A DNA stretch of 64,000 nt from Cyanoderma ruficeps. Its lineage: Eukaryota; Chordata; Aves; Passeriformes; Timaliidae. Location of the stretch: the NCBI GenBank assembly GCA_008694505.1, contig VZDJ01007755.1, positions 2,371,409 to 2,435,408 of the forward strand. Reading direction: 5' to 3'. Positions 25,701 to 38,500 of this stretch are shown here, piece by piece (positions within the stretch are counted from its first letter, which is position 1; the number at the start of each line of letters is the position of its first letter). Under the pieces are notes generated by a model that was not told the DNA's origin, ran no database searches, and saw only the letters and a list, made by a program, of their open reading frames with translations. A program made the translations under genes and the position numbers.

Positions 25701-28700
25701 GTCCTAATTGTTCTCTCTGGAAAATGTCAGTATTGAAGGGACTTGAACACAAAGTAGAGACAGTGGTGATGTTTGTAAAATTTACAGGCTGGTGAGAGCC
25801 TGCATACAGAGATGGTATCTGGAGGGGGGGCTGTGGTTTAATGCCTGAATCTTGTTATGCAAATATTTAGGTTATTTCTGGTGCAGGGTATGAAAACGTC
25901 CTACAGAATGAAGGCTTGGGGAATATATAGAAAATCCTTTAAAAAGAAAAAGACTTCAAAGGACTGACGTCAGTTATCATCTGTTCATCATATTTGCATT
26001 TCTTACGTCGTGAGCTGTGGATTATCTTTAGAGCACTGGATTAGCCCATGCTTGTCAGTTTGTTGGTGGGGTTGTTTTATATACTGTAAGTTGTTGTGGT
26101 GGATGTCTGGTGAGTATCCCCTCTTCACACTGCTCCCTGAGCTACTCAGTTTTGGATCCGATAACCCTAAATCTGTACACAATAAGGAATTTTGTGTGCT
26201 CTTCAGAACTAAAATAACATCAGTGCTGGAGCATTTCTGGATCAGATGTGCGAAATAAATAAGCACATCAGTATGCTGAGTGTCATCAGAACCTCCTTAA
26301 TGGGAACTGAAACTCTTTAGGATGAATAAATAGCAATGCAACTTGGATATAGCCCACATCCACATAGCAAGTGCTGTTGTGGGTGAAAAGGGACTGCTGC
26401 TGGCATCAGCCACTGTCCATTCCCCTTGGTGAGCAATGGATGAGGAGTGCTGGGCTGCAGCAGCAGTAGGCTGACTGCTTTCTGCCTTTAAAGAAGCTCT
26501 TTTGATGTTGCCTATTCAAAAGGCAACAACTCTTATTTCTGGTTTAAAAAAAAAAAAGCTTAAGGCCTAGTTTTGAATCCAATACACTTGCTCTTGATCT
26601 CTTTCTATGTGTCCTGTCACTTTTATTTTAGGTTTCTGCAGATACTTTAGTTTTATCCAGCACAAGGATGGCAAGCCTGTGATGTGAGTGCCAGAAATGA
26701 CAACTCCTTTTTCTTCTTTTTGTGTTTGAAACTTTTTGCAGAATCAGAGCAGCTAAAGTGTAGCTTTATAATTCAATAGCGTTTCAGTATTCATTCTTTG
26801 TCCGTATTTATTGTGGTTAACATTAAAGGTCAGGCATTGTCGTTCAGCACAACACAGTTGTTACTTCATGCCACGCACAAAAGCGTTAGGCAATTTGGTA
26901 TATTGAATTGAAAAAAAATATGTTAGTCACTCTGGTTTAACAGAAGTTGATATTCCTAGATGGTTTTGCTTTGCGTATTGCAGTTCACTCTCACTGCCTT
27001 TCTCATTTAGGAAACTTGGGCACCTAAGATCTCTGAATCTCTAGACTGTAGTTTTGCTGTATGCCACTTAAAAAATTATGGTCTAGAGCTTTGTGTCTCC
27101 TTATATTTGTTTTGAAGTTGAAGACTGTATCTTGCGTTGTAATCAGCAGATAAATATTCAGCCCATGGTTAATAAGAATACTGTAACAGGGTAGGAATTT
27201 CAACTCTTGAACTCCAGGCTAGAAACCAAGCCAAAACTTAACTCATGTTCTCACACAGGTGATTCCTCCTCTTTGTTTCTTGATTAATCATTATCTTTGT
27301 TTTGTTTGTGTAGATTGTAAGTTCTTGTGGCAAGGGTTGTCTTTCGTGCGTGTGTGTGCGTGCGCGTGTGTGTACCCAGGACAATGAGGTCTGGAGCCCC
27401 AGTCTGTGGAAGCTGTAATAAGAAATCACCTTGTTATTGTTTTCCTGGATATCATAATAAAGAGTATCAAATTAAAACTGTGCTTGAATAGTCTGTTACA
27501 AAAATGGAAGCATGTGAATTGCTTCTGGCCTTGCTTACAGTCCAGCAGCATCAGGGAGATACTGCTCAGAGGCAAATACAGTGTTTTGTTTGGGGATATT
27601 CACTTGAACCAGTGAACACCAGAGACAGGAAATCTGCTTAGGCTGAGGAGGAATGGCTTGTAACTAGGGCTGGAGCTGGAACTTGCACAAAATTATCAGG
27701 AGTTCAGGACTGATTTTCAAACTTTCTGTCAGCTTCAGGAACTGCATTGGCCCTACCTCTTGGGAAGGGGGAACCTTGTTTGCTGTAATGTTTGTGCAGC
27801 ATTTTGTGTCCTTTAAGTAGCACTTTTCAGTTTGAGAGAGTAACCATGAACTTGGAGAACACCAAGAGCTGTGCTGGGCAGTGTCTGGTGCAGCCTGGGA
27901 ACTTGCTTTTCCAGTGTCTCCTCTCCCTTCAGTTGAACAACTTTTAAAGCCTTTGTAGACTTCAGCTTCCCTGATACAGAAGAGCAAAATTTCATCCAGC
28001 CTAAACTGGAGCCTCCACACGGTTCTGTTGGTGATTTGGCAATATGGTGGGATCTGAGAACTGTATCCAACTTAGGGAAAGTTAGACTGTTTTTTAGGAA
28101 ACTTTCACTTTGAATGTTACTTTCCATTAGGTTTGATTTGATATGTTGTAGAGGGGATGTTTACAGATTCCATGAGCTCTGTATTCAGTTCAAGACACAT
28201 CAGATTGTTGCTTTTGAAGAACTGTTGAACTAAAATATTTCATTCTTAAAAACTTGCATTTGTAAGTTTTAAATCCTCAAATTAATTGAAAGATAATGTT
28301 AAATGAAGGTTAGTCTTTCATGAAGACATGTCTTGTTCTTCGTTGTTAGACATCATAGCTTAAACTGTGGCTTAAAAAGACATTGTGTTAGAAAATCAAT
28401 GGAAAACATAATTTCAAGAACCAGAGCTATTTGCCACTGTTTATACCTGTCAGGTGACAGGAAATCTACTCTAGGTGATGAGGACAGGTAGATCTGGATG
28501 GGTACGTGGCGTCTAAGACGATTGTAATAGCTCCTACTTTATCTTTCCCCTACTGCACCTCTCAGTATCATCGTCTGACTCTGATGCCAGGTTTGGAGTG
28601 ATCCAGCAAGTACGGAGGGGAAGTGGAGCAGATGGACTCTTAGGAGTCAAATCATGTGATGAGTTTCGGATGTGGACAAAACAGCCACTAGAGGCCACCA

Positions 28701-30884
28701 AAGGCTGTGACAGCTGCCTTTGGCTCCGGGTCACTGGTAGCCAGCAAGAATATCTCCAAAGGCCCACTTTTTTTGCTGCGTTTTCAGTGAAAGTATCTTG
28801 ATGTCTTTTAAGAAGTATTTCTGCTGTAACTCAGAAAACAGAGCATTGAATTAAATTAGACCAAGCTCCTTGTAGTGTTGACATGGTAATAAAACCTGTG
28901 TTATATTGTGCAGGGCTTGGAAGGTGCCCTAATTTGGCAAGAATCTACTTCCTCACTTCTGGTTGAGAGAACAGGATATAGGCATCCAGTATTAAAGCTT
29001 TTATCTTAGCCCAAAAGTGCAACACCTTAGATGAAAAGCAGCATTGAGAGTGCAAAGTAAGCCTCAGATTGCATCTGCTGTCTGGGCTCAGTTTTGTAGG
29101 CAAGTACACGGTGCTGTGGCAGATGCTGCTTTCTTGGCTGAATCCTTGGGGTGGGAGAAAATACGGAAAACCTGCTCTCTCTATTTCCCCCAATTTTTAG
29201 TGCTTTCAAAATGAAATTATTTGTTAGAAAGGCTTATGAAATTGTTTCCTGCACTGAAATTTCTGCTTTTATCTGCTAATGGGAGATGCTTGTTCAGTGG
29301 GAGATTTGCTTTTGGACATGTCCCTTTAAATGCTGCAGGAACTGTATGAAAACTTAGGCCATAAAACAACTTCTCAGAAAATCCAAGTTAAAAGTTGCAG
29401 CCTACAGATTTTTTATTTTTTTTTTACAATAATAAGGAAGTGGTTTTTTCTTTAACACATTCCCTCTTTTATATAGAAAAAAGGTGGTAGGTGTGACATT
29501 GGAAAACAATGTAGTCCACTAATCCTTGTAGTTGACTTTGGGGTAATTTACCCTAGTCTGCCCAGAAAAAAACCCCATCCTGCATTGGCTCTAGCTGTTC
29601 TGGGCCCTGATAGGATTGCTTTTGCTGACGGAAAGCAGTGCAGGGAAATCTATCTCTGGAAAAATAATAAGAAATATGGCTCTCCTTCAGGAATTTCCTG
29701 GGACTTTGGTGGAGTCTGGGCAAAATTTTCCTGAACATCTGGATTTGGGTAGCCCTGTTAAGAAATGGCGAACTATCTGAATCATGCTCTGAACTATGAA
29801 TGTGCTTGTTTTGTAATTCATTAAACTGATGGCAACGAGTTGGGCGTCTGACTGGCCTAATGATTAGCTTGGCATTGCCACACTGCCCTCTGAGACAGAG
29901 ATGTGTGGAACGTCAATTTGTGTGGCTCCACGTCTATGGAAATGCAATGGAAAACGGGTCCAAAGGCTTGCAATACACTGAGAAGGCACAACATCAAGCC
30001 TTCTCTCTTGCTCTGGCTATTGCTTTGGAGATGAATGGCTGCACTGAGACCTGCAGGAATGCAGCAGGAGCCAGGAGCTGAGATTGCACTGGAAGAAGTT
30101 GATTCCTTCAGGACTTTAATACATACCCCCTGTTCCCCACTACCAAGCCTGCTCTGCTTCAAGAACTTCAGAGATCTGAATGGAAATGGAAACCTTTTAA
30201 TTTGTAGTGATAAACACAGCTTAGCAGCATGGGGAACATTAGGAGCCTCTGAGTAGAGAATAGAGTATGCCCCACCCTGGAGAGAATGATGTAAATCATT
30301 TTAATTCTTGGCACTGGTATTTAAATTTTGTTCATTGCATGCCATTAAAAAAACATTCAGGCATTGTAAACTGTCTGTGTTGTCAAGAAAACTCTCAGAA
30401 GCTTTCTGGAGGAAATTTTTTTTAAAAGGTAGAGGAAATGGTGTTGTTTCTAGAGGCAACATAAATGGTGCCATAGTTCTCTTGGCACTCTGCTTCTGCT
30501 CTCTCTCTCTCCCCTCTTCCCCTTCTCTGCCCCACAAGTCAGTGAAGTCATGAGAATGAGCTGCAGTGAAGGCCAGAAAAACTATGATTAACCCTGGAAG
30601 TTCCTCTTACAGGGAAGCCCAGCAGACTTCTTGTCTCCACAGCTGTAAGGCTTCTCTGCAAAGAGCTGCTATCCTGGACAAACCCAGAAGACCATGTGCT
30701 CCAGTGTCTGGCACTCATGGCCCTTTAGGGAAGGGATGTAAAACTGTGAGAAGTGTCCTCATGTTTCATCCCCCCAGTTTCTGGCAGTTATCACTTTACA
30801 GGCTTCTGAAGCATCTGGTACATCAAAACTGTAGGGTTTTTTTTTCTTTTAATTTTTTTATAGCCACCAATAGAAGTATTCTAC
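22726..30884. other. Intergenic, no gene recognised
   Basis: About 8.2 kb of unique-looking sequence. It contains a 19-base T run at 25426-25444 and an alternating purine-pyrimidine run at 27345-27374. ATGCAAAT octamers occur at 25857-25864 (+) and, on the minus strand, near 25990. Open frames are all short and carry no recognisable domain. Confidence 0.65.
27345..27374. repeat. Alternating pyrimidine-purine (CG/TG)n run
   Basis: Thirty bases alternate strictly between pyrimidine and purine (CG, TG, one terminal TA), the classic Z-DNA-prone composition. Confidence 0.9.
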
Positions 30885-31230
30885 ATGCATTTCTGTAATC
30901 CCCCTTGAACCCATTTAAATACTTGGCATCCACAATACTCAGTAAGTTACACAATTTAACTATGCCTTGTTTGGAAAAAATATTTCCTGTGGCTTGTGCT
31001 TTAAACCTGATGATTTCCTTGTGTGAGTCTCAAGTAGGGAATAATCATTCTCTCTTCATTGCTCTCATATTAGGCTTTATTTTATAGACCTCTCTTTTTC
31101 AAGCCTGAGGGTTCCCTCTCTATTTAGTATTTTCTTGTGTAGAAATTGTTCTGTACATGTGATTATCTTTGCTTTTATGTACCTTTTCTAGTTCACCTAA
31201 CTGCTTCATTTTAGCCCTTATATGTTAAGT
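30885..31230 (-). mobile_element. Ancient CR1 LINE fragment, antisense
   Basis: On the + strand it reads like the reverse complement of the old CR1 lineage shared with turtles and crocodilians: CCCATTTAAATACTTGGCAT, AAAATATTTCCTGTGG, TTTAAACCTGATGATTTCC, TTTTATAGACCTCT and AAGCCTGAGGGTTCC follow one another in the expected order. It is heavily diverged and has no open frame. The family call rests on remembered consensus phrases. Confidence 0.72.
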
Positions 31231-31320
31231 TTATTGGGAAGTATACCTTAACAGTTCATTCACTTCTAGATTTCAATTTTTTCTATTTTGAACCACTTTT
31301 TTTTTTGATACATATTTCAC

Positions 31321-32125
31321 ATCATAGAATGGTTTGGGCTGGAAGGGACCTTAAAGGTCCAACCCCCATGCCATGGGCAGGGACACCTTCTACTAGACCA
31401 GGTTGCTCAGAGCCCCCCCAGCCTACTCTTGAACACCTCCAGAGATGGGGCATCCACGACTTCTCTGGGCAATCTATTCTGGTGCCTCACCACCCTCACA
31501 GAAAAGAATTTCTTTCTAATATCTAATCTAATCTGTCTTTCAGCTTGAATCCATCTCTACTTGTCCTGTCACTACATGCCTTTTGTTAAAAGTCCCTCTC
31601 CAGCTTTCTTACAGGCTCCCTTCAGATACAGAAGGCCCCATTTAGGTCACCCCTAAGCTGTCTGTTTTCCAGGCTGAACAGCAGCAATTCTCTCAGCCTT
31701 TCCTCTTTAGAGATTCCCTCTAATCATCTTGGTGACCTCCTGGACTCAAAACAGGCTGATATCCTGTCTGTCCTGAGGACCTCAGAGCTGAATGCAGCAA
31801 TGCAGGTGGGGTCTCACAAGACCAGAGCGGAGGGGCGGAATCCCCTCCCTCACCTTGCTGGCCATGCTGCTTTGGATGCAGCCCAGGACATTTTTGGCTT
31901 TTTGGGCTGTGAGCGCACATTGCTGGGTCATGTCCAACCTCTCATCTACCAGCACCTACAAGTCCTTCTCAGCAGGACTACTCTTGATCTGTATTGAGAC
32001 CAACTGTTGCCCCGACCCACATGCAACACTTTGCATTTAGTCTTGTTGAATCTCATGAAACTCCCAAGGGCCCACTTCTCAAATTTGCCCAGGTCGTTCT
32101 GGATGGCATCCAATCTTTGCTACAG
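31321..32125 (-). mobile_element. CR1 LINE fragment, antisense
   Basis: The left edge is the CR1 3' end in reverse (ATCATAGAATGGTTTGGGCT, then GGAAGGGACCTTAAAGGTCC). It continues through CAGGTTGCTCAGAGCC, GAATTTCTTTCTAATATCTA, TTTTCCAGGCTGAACAGCAG, AATCTCATGAAACTC and GGTCGTTCTGGATGGCATCC. It is 5'-truncated, about 0.8 kb, less decayed than the element at 30885-31230, and has no intact coding frame. Confidence 0.95.
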
Positions 32126-34029
32126 CTGTTTACATGTCAGTTGAGTTGTATGACTATATTCCTAGAATAGTGGCATATTAATTGATTAGGGATACAATAG
32201 TTCCTCACAAGGAAAATAACCAGTGACTAGCCAACACAAAGTGAAAGACTTTATTTTGAATGCATCCTGGTCTTCCTTGGCCATGTTCACTCTAGTGGTC
32301 TGTTGGTTTTGTTTGTGGTGTAGTCCCTGTGCAGTGGTTGTTGTCTGTTATTGCTCTAGTTGATTCTATCAAAACATTTTTTCATATGCTTTGGAAAAAT
32401 ACTCTTTGAGAGTACCACTTACATGCAGGTGAAGCTGGCTTTAATACCTTAGTTCTGCAGTATTTCAGTAGCAAGCACTGGATGATTCAAATGTCTGGGA
32501 ACATGAGGTCTTGAAAGAAGGCAGTATAATCAATTAACCCCTTCTGGCAAGGGCACTGCTGGCCTGCCCTCATTGCTGGGAGTAGCTTGGATTTCTTTGG
32601 GGATCAGCTAGTTCTTAAAGGATCATAATTAATCCACAATAAGTAATTTTTAGGAACAAAAACCTTCAAGACAGAGCTACCTTATTATGCTGGTTTATTT
32701 TGTCCTTTTCCCATTTTATTAGTCAGTCATCTTTGTCCATGGCAATTTGATAAGATGCAAAGTTGTTTTCCTCAAGTGAGGAACTATCTTGTGGAGTCCC
32801 AAGCAGTATGGTTTGATCACACCAACATCAGCTGGCTAATCCTTCCAAAAGCAGATTTAGATCTGAGAGCAAAGATCTCAGTCTTTTTATGAGCCTTGGA
32901 ATAGTGATTTTAAACTTACTACCTGCTTCTCTTTAAATAGTCGATCATATTTAGCTCACACAGATACTAGGACACTGACTTAAGGATCTGTGACCTACAA
33001 ATGTACTTTATGTGCTGTGCCTTGCAGTGGCTGCTCTATAGGAAAACAGTAAGGTCTTGAGTTCTGTATGGCCAGATCCATGGGGAAGGTTGTCAAAAAT
33101 CACCAATAATTTCAAAAGCAGATTTTCCTACTGGAGACATGCTGTGATGAAAACAAGATGTTGTGCTGTACTGCTTTGGATTGTCCATATTTTCAAGTGG
33201 GAGTCCTTTGACCTGGATATCTGAATGACACTGTGAATTAAAATAGCACATCTGCTCTAGAATAGCTAGAGGCCCCAGGACTCGCATCTAGATGTGATAA
33301 AAGATGATCTGTGTATCAGGCAGGGCAAACTGGAGAAGAAGCATGTTCCAATCTTATAGCAGGAGAACCAGAGCTGATGGTCCAAAGGATTTTGTGACAC
33401 CATCAAGCATGAATTGCAGTTCAGCCAATGGATGTGTGCATTAGAAATGTTGCCTTAATGTGTTGTTAAAATTCATCTGAACCTAGAAGATGTGTAGGTT
33501 TTTTTGGTTGTGTTGTTTGTTTTTTTTTAAAGATGAGCTAAAAAGAAGAACTGAAGAAGGTTTGGATTTGAGAGGCATTCTAATAACCAAGACCTAGAGA
33601 CTGTGGGGTGCCAGTGTTCAGATGAACTTGCAAGTGCCTACAGCAAAAAGAAGAACTTTGTTCTGGAAGTCACATGCCTTCGAGGGAGACGCTGACTCCA
33701 ACACTCAGGCTCTGAGGTACAGTATAGCCATTTATTTTACTCCAAAAATGTCCCCAGAGGACTAAGAGCTTTTTTGAGGTTTTTTTCCCCCCACTTGGCA
33801 CATGGTCCCTTTTCCATGCCTGCAGTTATGAGCAGCACTTGTCTCTGGGCCTGTAATTTGGTGCAGTTTGGGACTTCCAAGTTCTCCATTGCCCCTACGG
33901 CTCTTGGCAGCAGCAGTGTTGCTAAGCGGCCAGAACTTTTGATCTCCGTTCAGCCTGCAAATGAACACTTCATCCAACACCTCTATACCTGTGTTCCCCA
34001 GAACAATCAGACTCTTGATTGCCTCCTCC

Positions 34030-34054
34030 ATCCCTCCCTCCCTTCCTCCCTCCC
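34030..34054 (-). repeat. TCCC-rich tract, G-quadruplex motif on the minus strand
   Basis: The + strand reads ATCCCTCCCTCCCTTCC and onward; the minus strand has at least four GGG runs separated by one to five bases. Confidence 0.85.
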
Positions 34055-34997
34055 AAACTGGAGCACAGCAGAATAGCTCCACAATGGATGACTATACTTC
34101 CAGCAGTGTCTGGAGGACTATAAATAGCCTTAAATAAATGCGCGTAAGGATCCAGCGTATTGTCTGAATGATCTAAAATTAGATTGCTCTAATGTTTGTG
34201 CATCAGTCTTCCTATGCTGCAGGAAAATGAATTTCTTTCCAAAGTATTTAAGCTTGAATTATGGTTCCTTAAGGATGGGGGAGGGTGGGGAGGCTGCTTG
34301 AAGGGAAACTCCTGTAGGGATGGGTCTAGTTTTCTTGTAAGACAGAGACAAGCCACAGTCACTATGGAGGGAAAAATAGCAGCTGCAAGTTCCTGGAAAG
34401 CATGGACATATGTAGATGCAGTGTGTTCCTAAAATATCATCTTCATGCTCTGTTTATTTTTTTCTTTCAAGGACATTTGTACCTTGAATGCAACAAACAT
34501 TTTGAATGAGAAGGTGGGGTGGAAAAGTCCCAGAGAACACATTTCCTTTTTTTTGCCTGGGATTAAATGACATTGTATGTCCTGTGTTCAAGGCATTTTA
34601 ATTCTTGATCTCCAGCCATTCTTTGCAACACAAAACAGTAGCTATGTATTTTAGATAAATTTGAACCTTTCCTGATATCGGCTGCTGGAAATACCAGAGT
34701 TGGCTGTTACTCCTGTGAATAAGCATATTTGCTCATACTATACAATGGAATAATGCTTTCCTATTCAAATATCTTGCTATTAAGTTAAGAGAACACGAAT
34801 TTCAACAATTTCAGTCTCCTATTCCCATTTTCACTCCCCAGTGGTTTTGGGAAGGAATTTATTGCAAAATGATATTTCATATAAACCTTCTAATATACTT
34901 GACTTTTTAAACAAATTCTGATTTGTTAATGATGAAAGCACAGAGAATAATTCATTGTTCCGTTGATTAAATTGCTGCTTGACTGGAAGTAGTACCA

Positions 34998-35070
34998 GGT
35001 TTTTTTGGTCTGGGCTTTTTTTTGTTGTTGGGGGGTTTTTTGTTTGTTTGTTTGTTTTGTTGGTTTTTTT
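34998..35070 (+). repeat. T/G-rich low-complexity tract
   Basis: GGTTTTTTTGG, a GGGGGG run and (TTTG)n units form a 73-base simple tract. Confidence 0.9.
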
Positions 35071-36367
35071 AGTAGTGACCTCTTTATGCAATCTTATTGT
35101 GCTAAGCTGAGTAAGAAGGGTCCACTGCATTGAGACAAAATCAGAGACATCCTCTGTTGTGCTATGAAGCTGGAAACCAGGGCAAGGGAGGAGGCTCTGA
35201 GGCATTAGGGTGCTTTGGTACAACCCTGTTGAACAGCATTAATAACACATCTCTTGTCTACTTACATGCAATAAGGGACTCTGTCATTACACTGTGTATT
35301 GGACTCATGAATGCCATTCAGGTGTGAATTAGCAGGTAAATTGATGAGGTCTGTGGACTCTCTGAATGCTCACAGAAAGTCTTATATAGGATTCTGTGCA
35401 CTCTGTGAAGAAATTCAAGGGTGTATGTTAATCCTGTGAAGGATCCAGTGGTTTCACATCTTCAATTTTCAAGCTCCTCTGTGGGTTTAACTATTGGTTA
35501 TCTAGAGGGCAACGATTCAGTGTTGCATATGAAAAACTCTATTCCTTTCAGCCTCTTTTGTAAAGAGCTGAAGATTTCTCCATATCAGATCCCAGTTTTC
35601 TTTGCTGTTTTTATCAGCATTTTGAGGGAGATGATTTTTTTTACACAGATACAAGGTGAAATTGTCTGTTCAGAGTGAAGTCTGCGCAAGGTGTATTATT
35701 GTACTCAGACTTTTGCATGCGTGAACGTGTATGTGACTGTGCATTGAGATGCAAATCCCGGCAAATAACCCTTTCTTCCCTGAATTTTCACGCAAAGATC
35801 TGCAGTGCCGCTAAATTAGCAATAGTGAGTTTTAACCACACGAGGGAGCGATGCTTATCTGCTCGGGGAACGCTGCAGTCCCCAGCAAGGCTTAGCACCT
35901 TGTAAGATTAAAAGTCTGTCTTTTCCGTTCTTAGCACCCTTCTTTCTGGTTTTTGTATGTCTCTTGGTGATGTGTATGATAAAAAGAATGTAAGTAAAAA
36001 GGATAAAGCGGAACATAGTTGATTGTAAACCTCCAGCTGCTTCAACTTTCACCTGAAAATGGCAGAGTGGTTTTGAGCAAAGTGAATCCACCAAACGGTG
36101 GGTACGTAATGCCGAGCCTACAGCCTGCCTCAGACAGTGCTTTTGACAGAGGATTCCTCTAGCAGAACTGAAAACTGTAGCTCTATCTCCTGATTCTCCA
36201 GAGCTATGCTTTCCTCTCTGATTCCCTTCTGCTCCCTTGGAGGCAGCAATTGGAAATATAATTTTATTTCATTTTATTTCATAATTTACCCAACAGCAAA
36301 TGAGTTCAGAAAGCAGATGACTGTCTTTGCTCCTGCAGGCTGCTGTTGCGTTATTCCTTCATTTTTT

Positions 36368-36420
36368 TTTTGGTGGGGGGGTTGGGGGGTGGGGTTCCCC
36401 CTTCCCTGCCCCCACCAAAA
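36368..36420. repeat. Inverted repeat with G-rich loop
   Basis: TTTTGGTGGGGG (36368-36379) and CCCCCACCAAAA (36409-36420) are perfect 12-base inverted arms. The loop carries further G runs (GGGGGG, GGGG) and then C runs. Confidence 0.9.
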
Positions 36421-38279
36421 TATTCCAGTTAATCTATTTAAGAGTTTGTCTTGGACACTGGCCACTTTATTAGGTGATTCCTGAGCTGGGATACAAGCAC
36501 CTGCAGAGAGGAAGCAAAAAGGGCAAAGAAAGAGGTCTGGTTATCTCCACCAGCTACAGGCTAATGAACATTACATCTGATTGTGCAAGAACAGTCACAA
36601 AACAAGGCAAAAAGGGAGCAGCAGATTGGAAGTGGCTGGTTGTTCTGGGGGTCTGTTGGAGACAAAAAGCTTGAAAGTGAAAAAGTGAGAGCAATGTGGA
36701 AAGGAGGGGTGAGGAGCAAGGAGGATTGACAGCCGGTGGGGAAAGTGCTGTGGATGAGAACATTTCTGCTGTTCAGCTTGAGGTGCTGGGGTGAGAACCT
36801 GGTAGGGAGAGCTGGTGTCCTGGTCTCCCGAGGCAAGGAAGTGGCTCTCTGGAGGAGAAGAGTTCTAAGGGCTAAGAGTGTGAGACTGGGAAGCAGCCTC
36901 AAGTCACTGCTAAGAATTCTCAGATTTGTAGGTTATTTGCAGGCTGCTGTGCATATCCACACTGTGGGTGCAGATCAGGGTTAGATGAAGCAGGGTTATC
37001 TGCTGCCTCCTTATCTAGCCACTTAGGTAAAAAAAAATCTCTGTGATCTGTTATTAGTTAGTGACATGGCTTAAGACAAAACCCTTACTGTCAATATGCA
37101 TTCATCCCAGCTCCACCTGGAGTCTATGTGAGCTTCCTTGATTTACCAAAAAGTATAAGGTTAAAATAAAGTCTAAGGGTGGTGTTATAAATGAAAGACA
37201 CTGCCATCTTTCTGTTTTATTTTTCCTTATATGCCATTCTGCATTTTTTTTTCACGCAATAGATCTCGGTTGGTGGGGGTTTTTTCATATCTTCCTTTTC
37301 ATGGAAGACTAGAGAGCTGGTCTGTAATGCAGAGACATCACACTCCTGATGGCAGCCTTGTCATTGTTCATGGGTTCTCTTCTCTGGCAAAGATGAGAAA
37401 TGACATGCATTTTGCAGTAGCATAGCTGCAGCTGCAGCAGCCCTTGGTAGCCTGGTGCAACCTCTGGACACCCAGCAGTGCCCTTTCCCTCTGGAGGAAT
37501 TTATGGCTTTTATTGGAGGGGGGCAAAGCTGCCACAGACAGCTTGGTCTTGGGGGGGGGTATACTCTGGGTTCTTAAAAGAGTGTCTAGTAGTACTCCAC
37601 ATTCTTTCCAAGCTTTCACAAGGGTTGTCAAAAAAACCCAGTTTAAAACTCAGTATTCAGACAATATCAAATATCCAAATTTGTTTTTTCTGAGCTTGTT
37701 ACATTAAGGCACTTCTTTTCCTGCTATGAGATGAACACAACTGAACTTTACGTTGTATCCATGCCTAGAATATGAAATGATGAGGAACAAATGTACTTCT
37801 GGCAGTGTTCTCGGGGTAAGTAAGGCTGTAGATGGTTGATTAGGCTGGGGGATTCAGTAGAAGTTTAAGTATTTGCATATGATAGAATTGGCAGTTGTTA
37901 AAGTGTTTTATTACAGGGTTTGATCTAAGCTATAATAAGTATGAGCCTGGAAACAGAAAATTGTCCTTCCCACCAACAAAGCTCCATGCATTTTTGACAG
38001 CCAACATGACCAAAAATGCTGGAACTTCCCAATGGGTGTATCCCAAAGAAGAATTTTTTGTAATACAACCAGAAATGTGCTTTAGATCAGAAAGACTGAG
38101 TACTTTTGATCTGCTTTTCTTTACATAGAAAAACTTGGCCTTAGTCAGAAAACCCTTTGTATAAAAGCTAGTTTTTATCTGTTTCTAGCTGTTTGGATGG
38201 TTAATTGTTTTTCTCTGTCTCATTTCTCAAGGATGCTTGGATACTTAGGAGATAGATGTTTAATTCAGTAACAGATACC

Positions 38280-38500
38280 TAGAAACATTTAGGTTGGGAA
38301 AGAGTTCTAAGATTGAGTCCAACCATTAACCCAACACTGCCAAGCCCACCAGTAAACCATGTCTCTAAGTGCCTCATCTACACCCCCAGGGACAGTGCCT
38401 CAACTACTTCCCTGGGCAGCCTGTTCCACTGCTTGACAGTCCTCAAGATGAAGAAACCTTTCCTGATATTAATTCTAAACAACCCTTGGCACGACTTAGC
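38280..38500 (-). mobile_element. CR1 LINE fragment, antisense
   Basis: It begins with AACATTTAGGTTGGGAAAGA and GAGTCCAACCATTAACCC, then AACACTGCCAAGCCCACCAG, CCTGGGCAGCCTGTTCCACT and GAAGAAACCTTTCCTGATAT. This is the reverse complement of a CR1 3' UTR of a different subfamily from the 31.3-kb copy. Similarity fades after about 38500. Confidence 0.92.

Larger units (their letters stand above)
32126..38279. other. Intergenic, no gene recognised
   Basis: About 6.2 kb with no supported gene. It contains a TCCC-rich tract at 34030-34054, a T/G-rich tract at 34998-35070, a CpG-bearing unique stretch near 35700-35890 with an ATGCAAAT octamer at 35749-35756, a G-rich hairpin at 36368-36420, and a G10 run near 37549. 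Confidence 0.65.

Noticed and set aside
31305..32040. Several open frames of 65-82 codons
   Set aside because: All fall inside the antisense CR1 copy and read no real protein.
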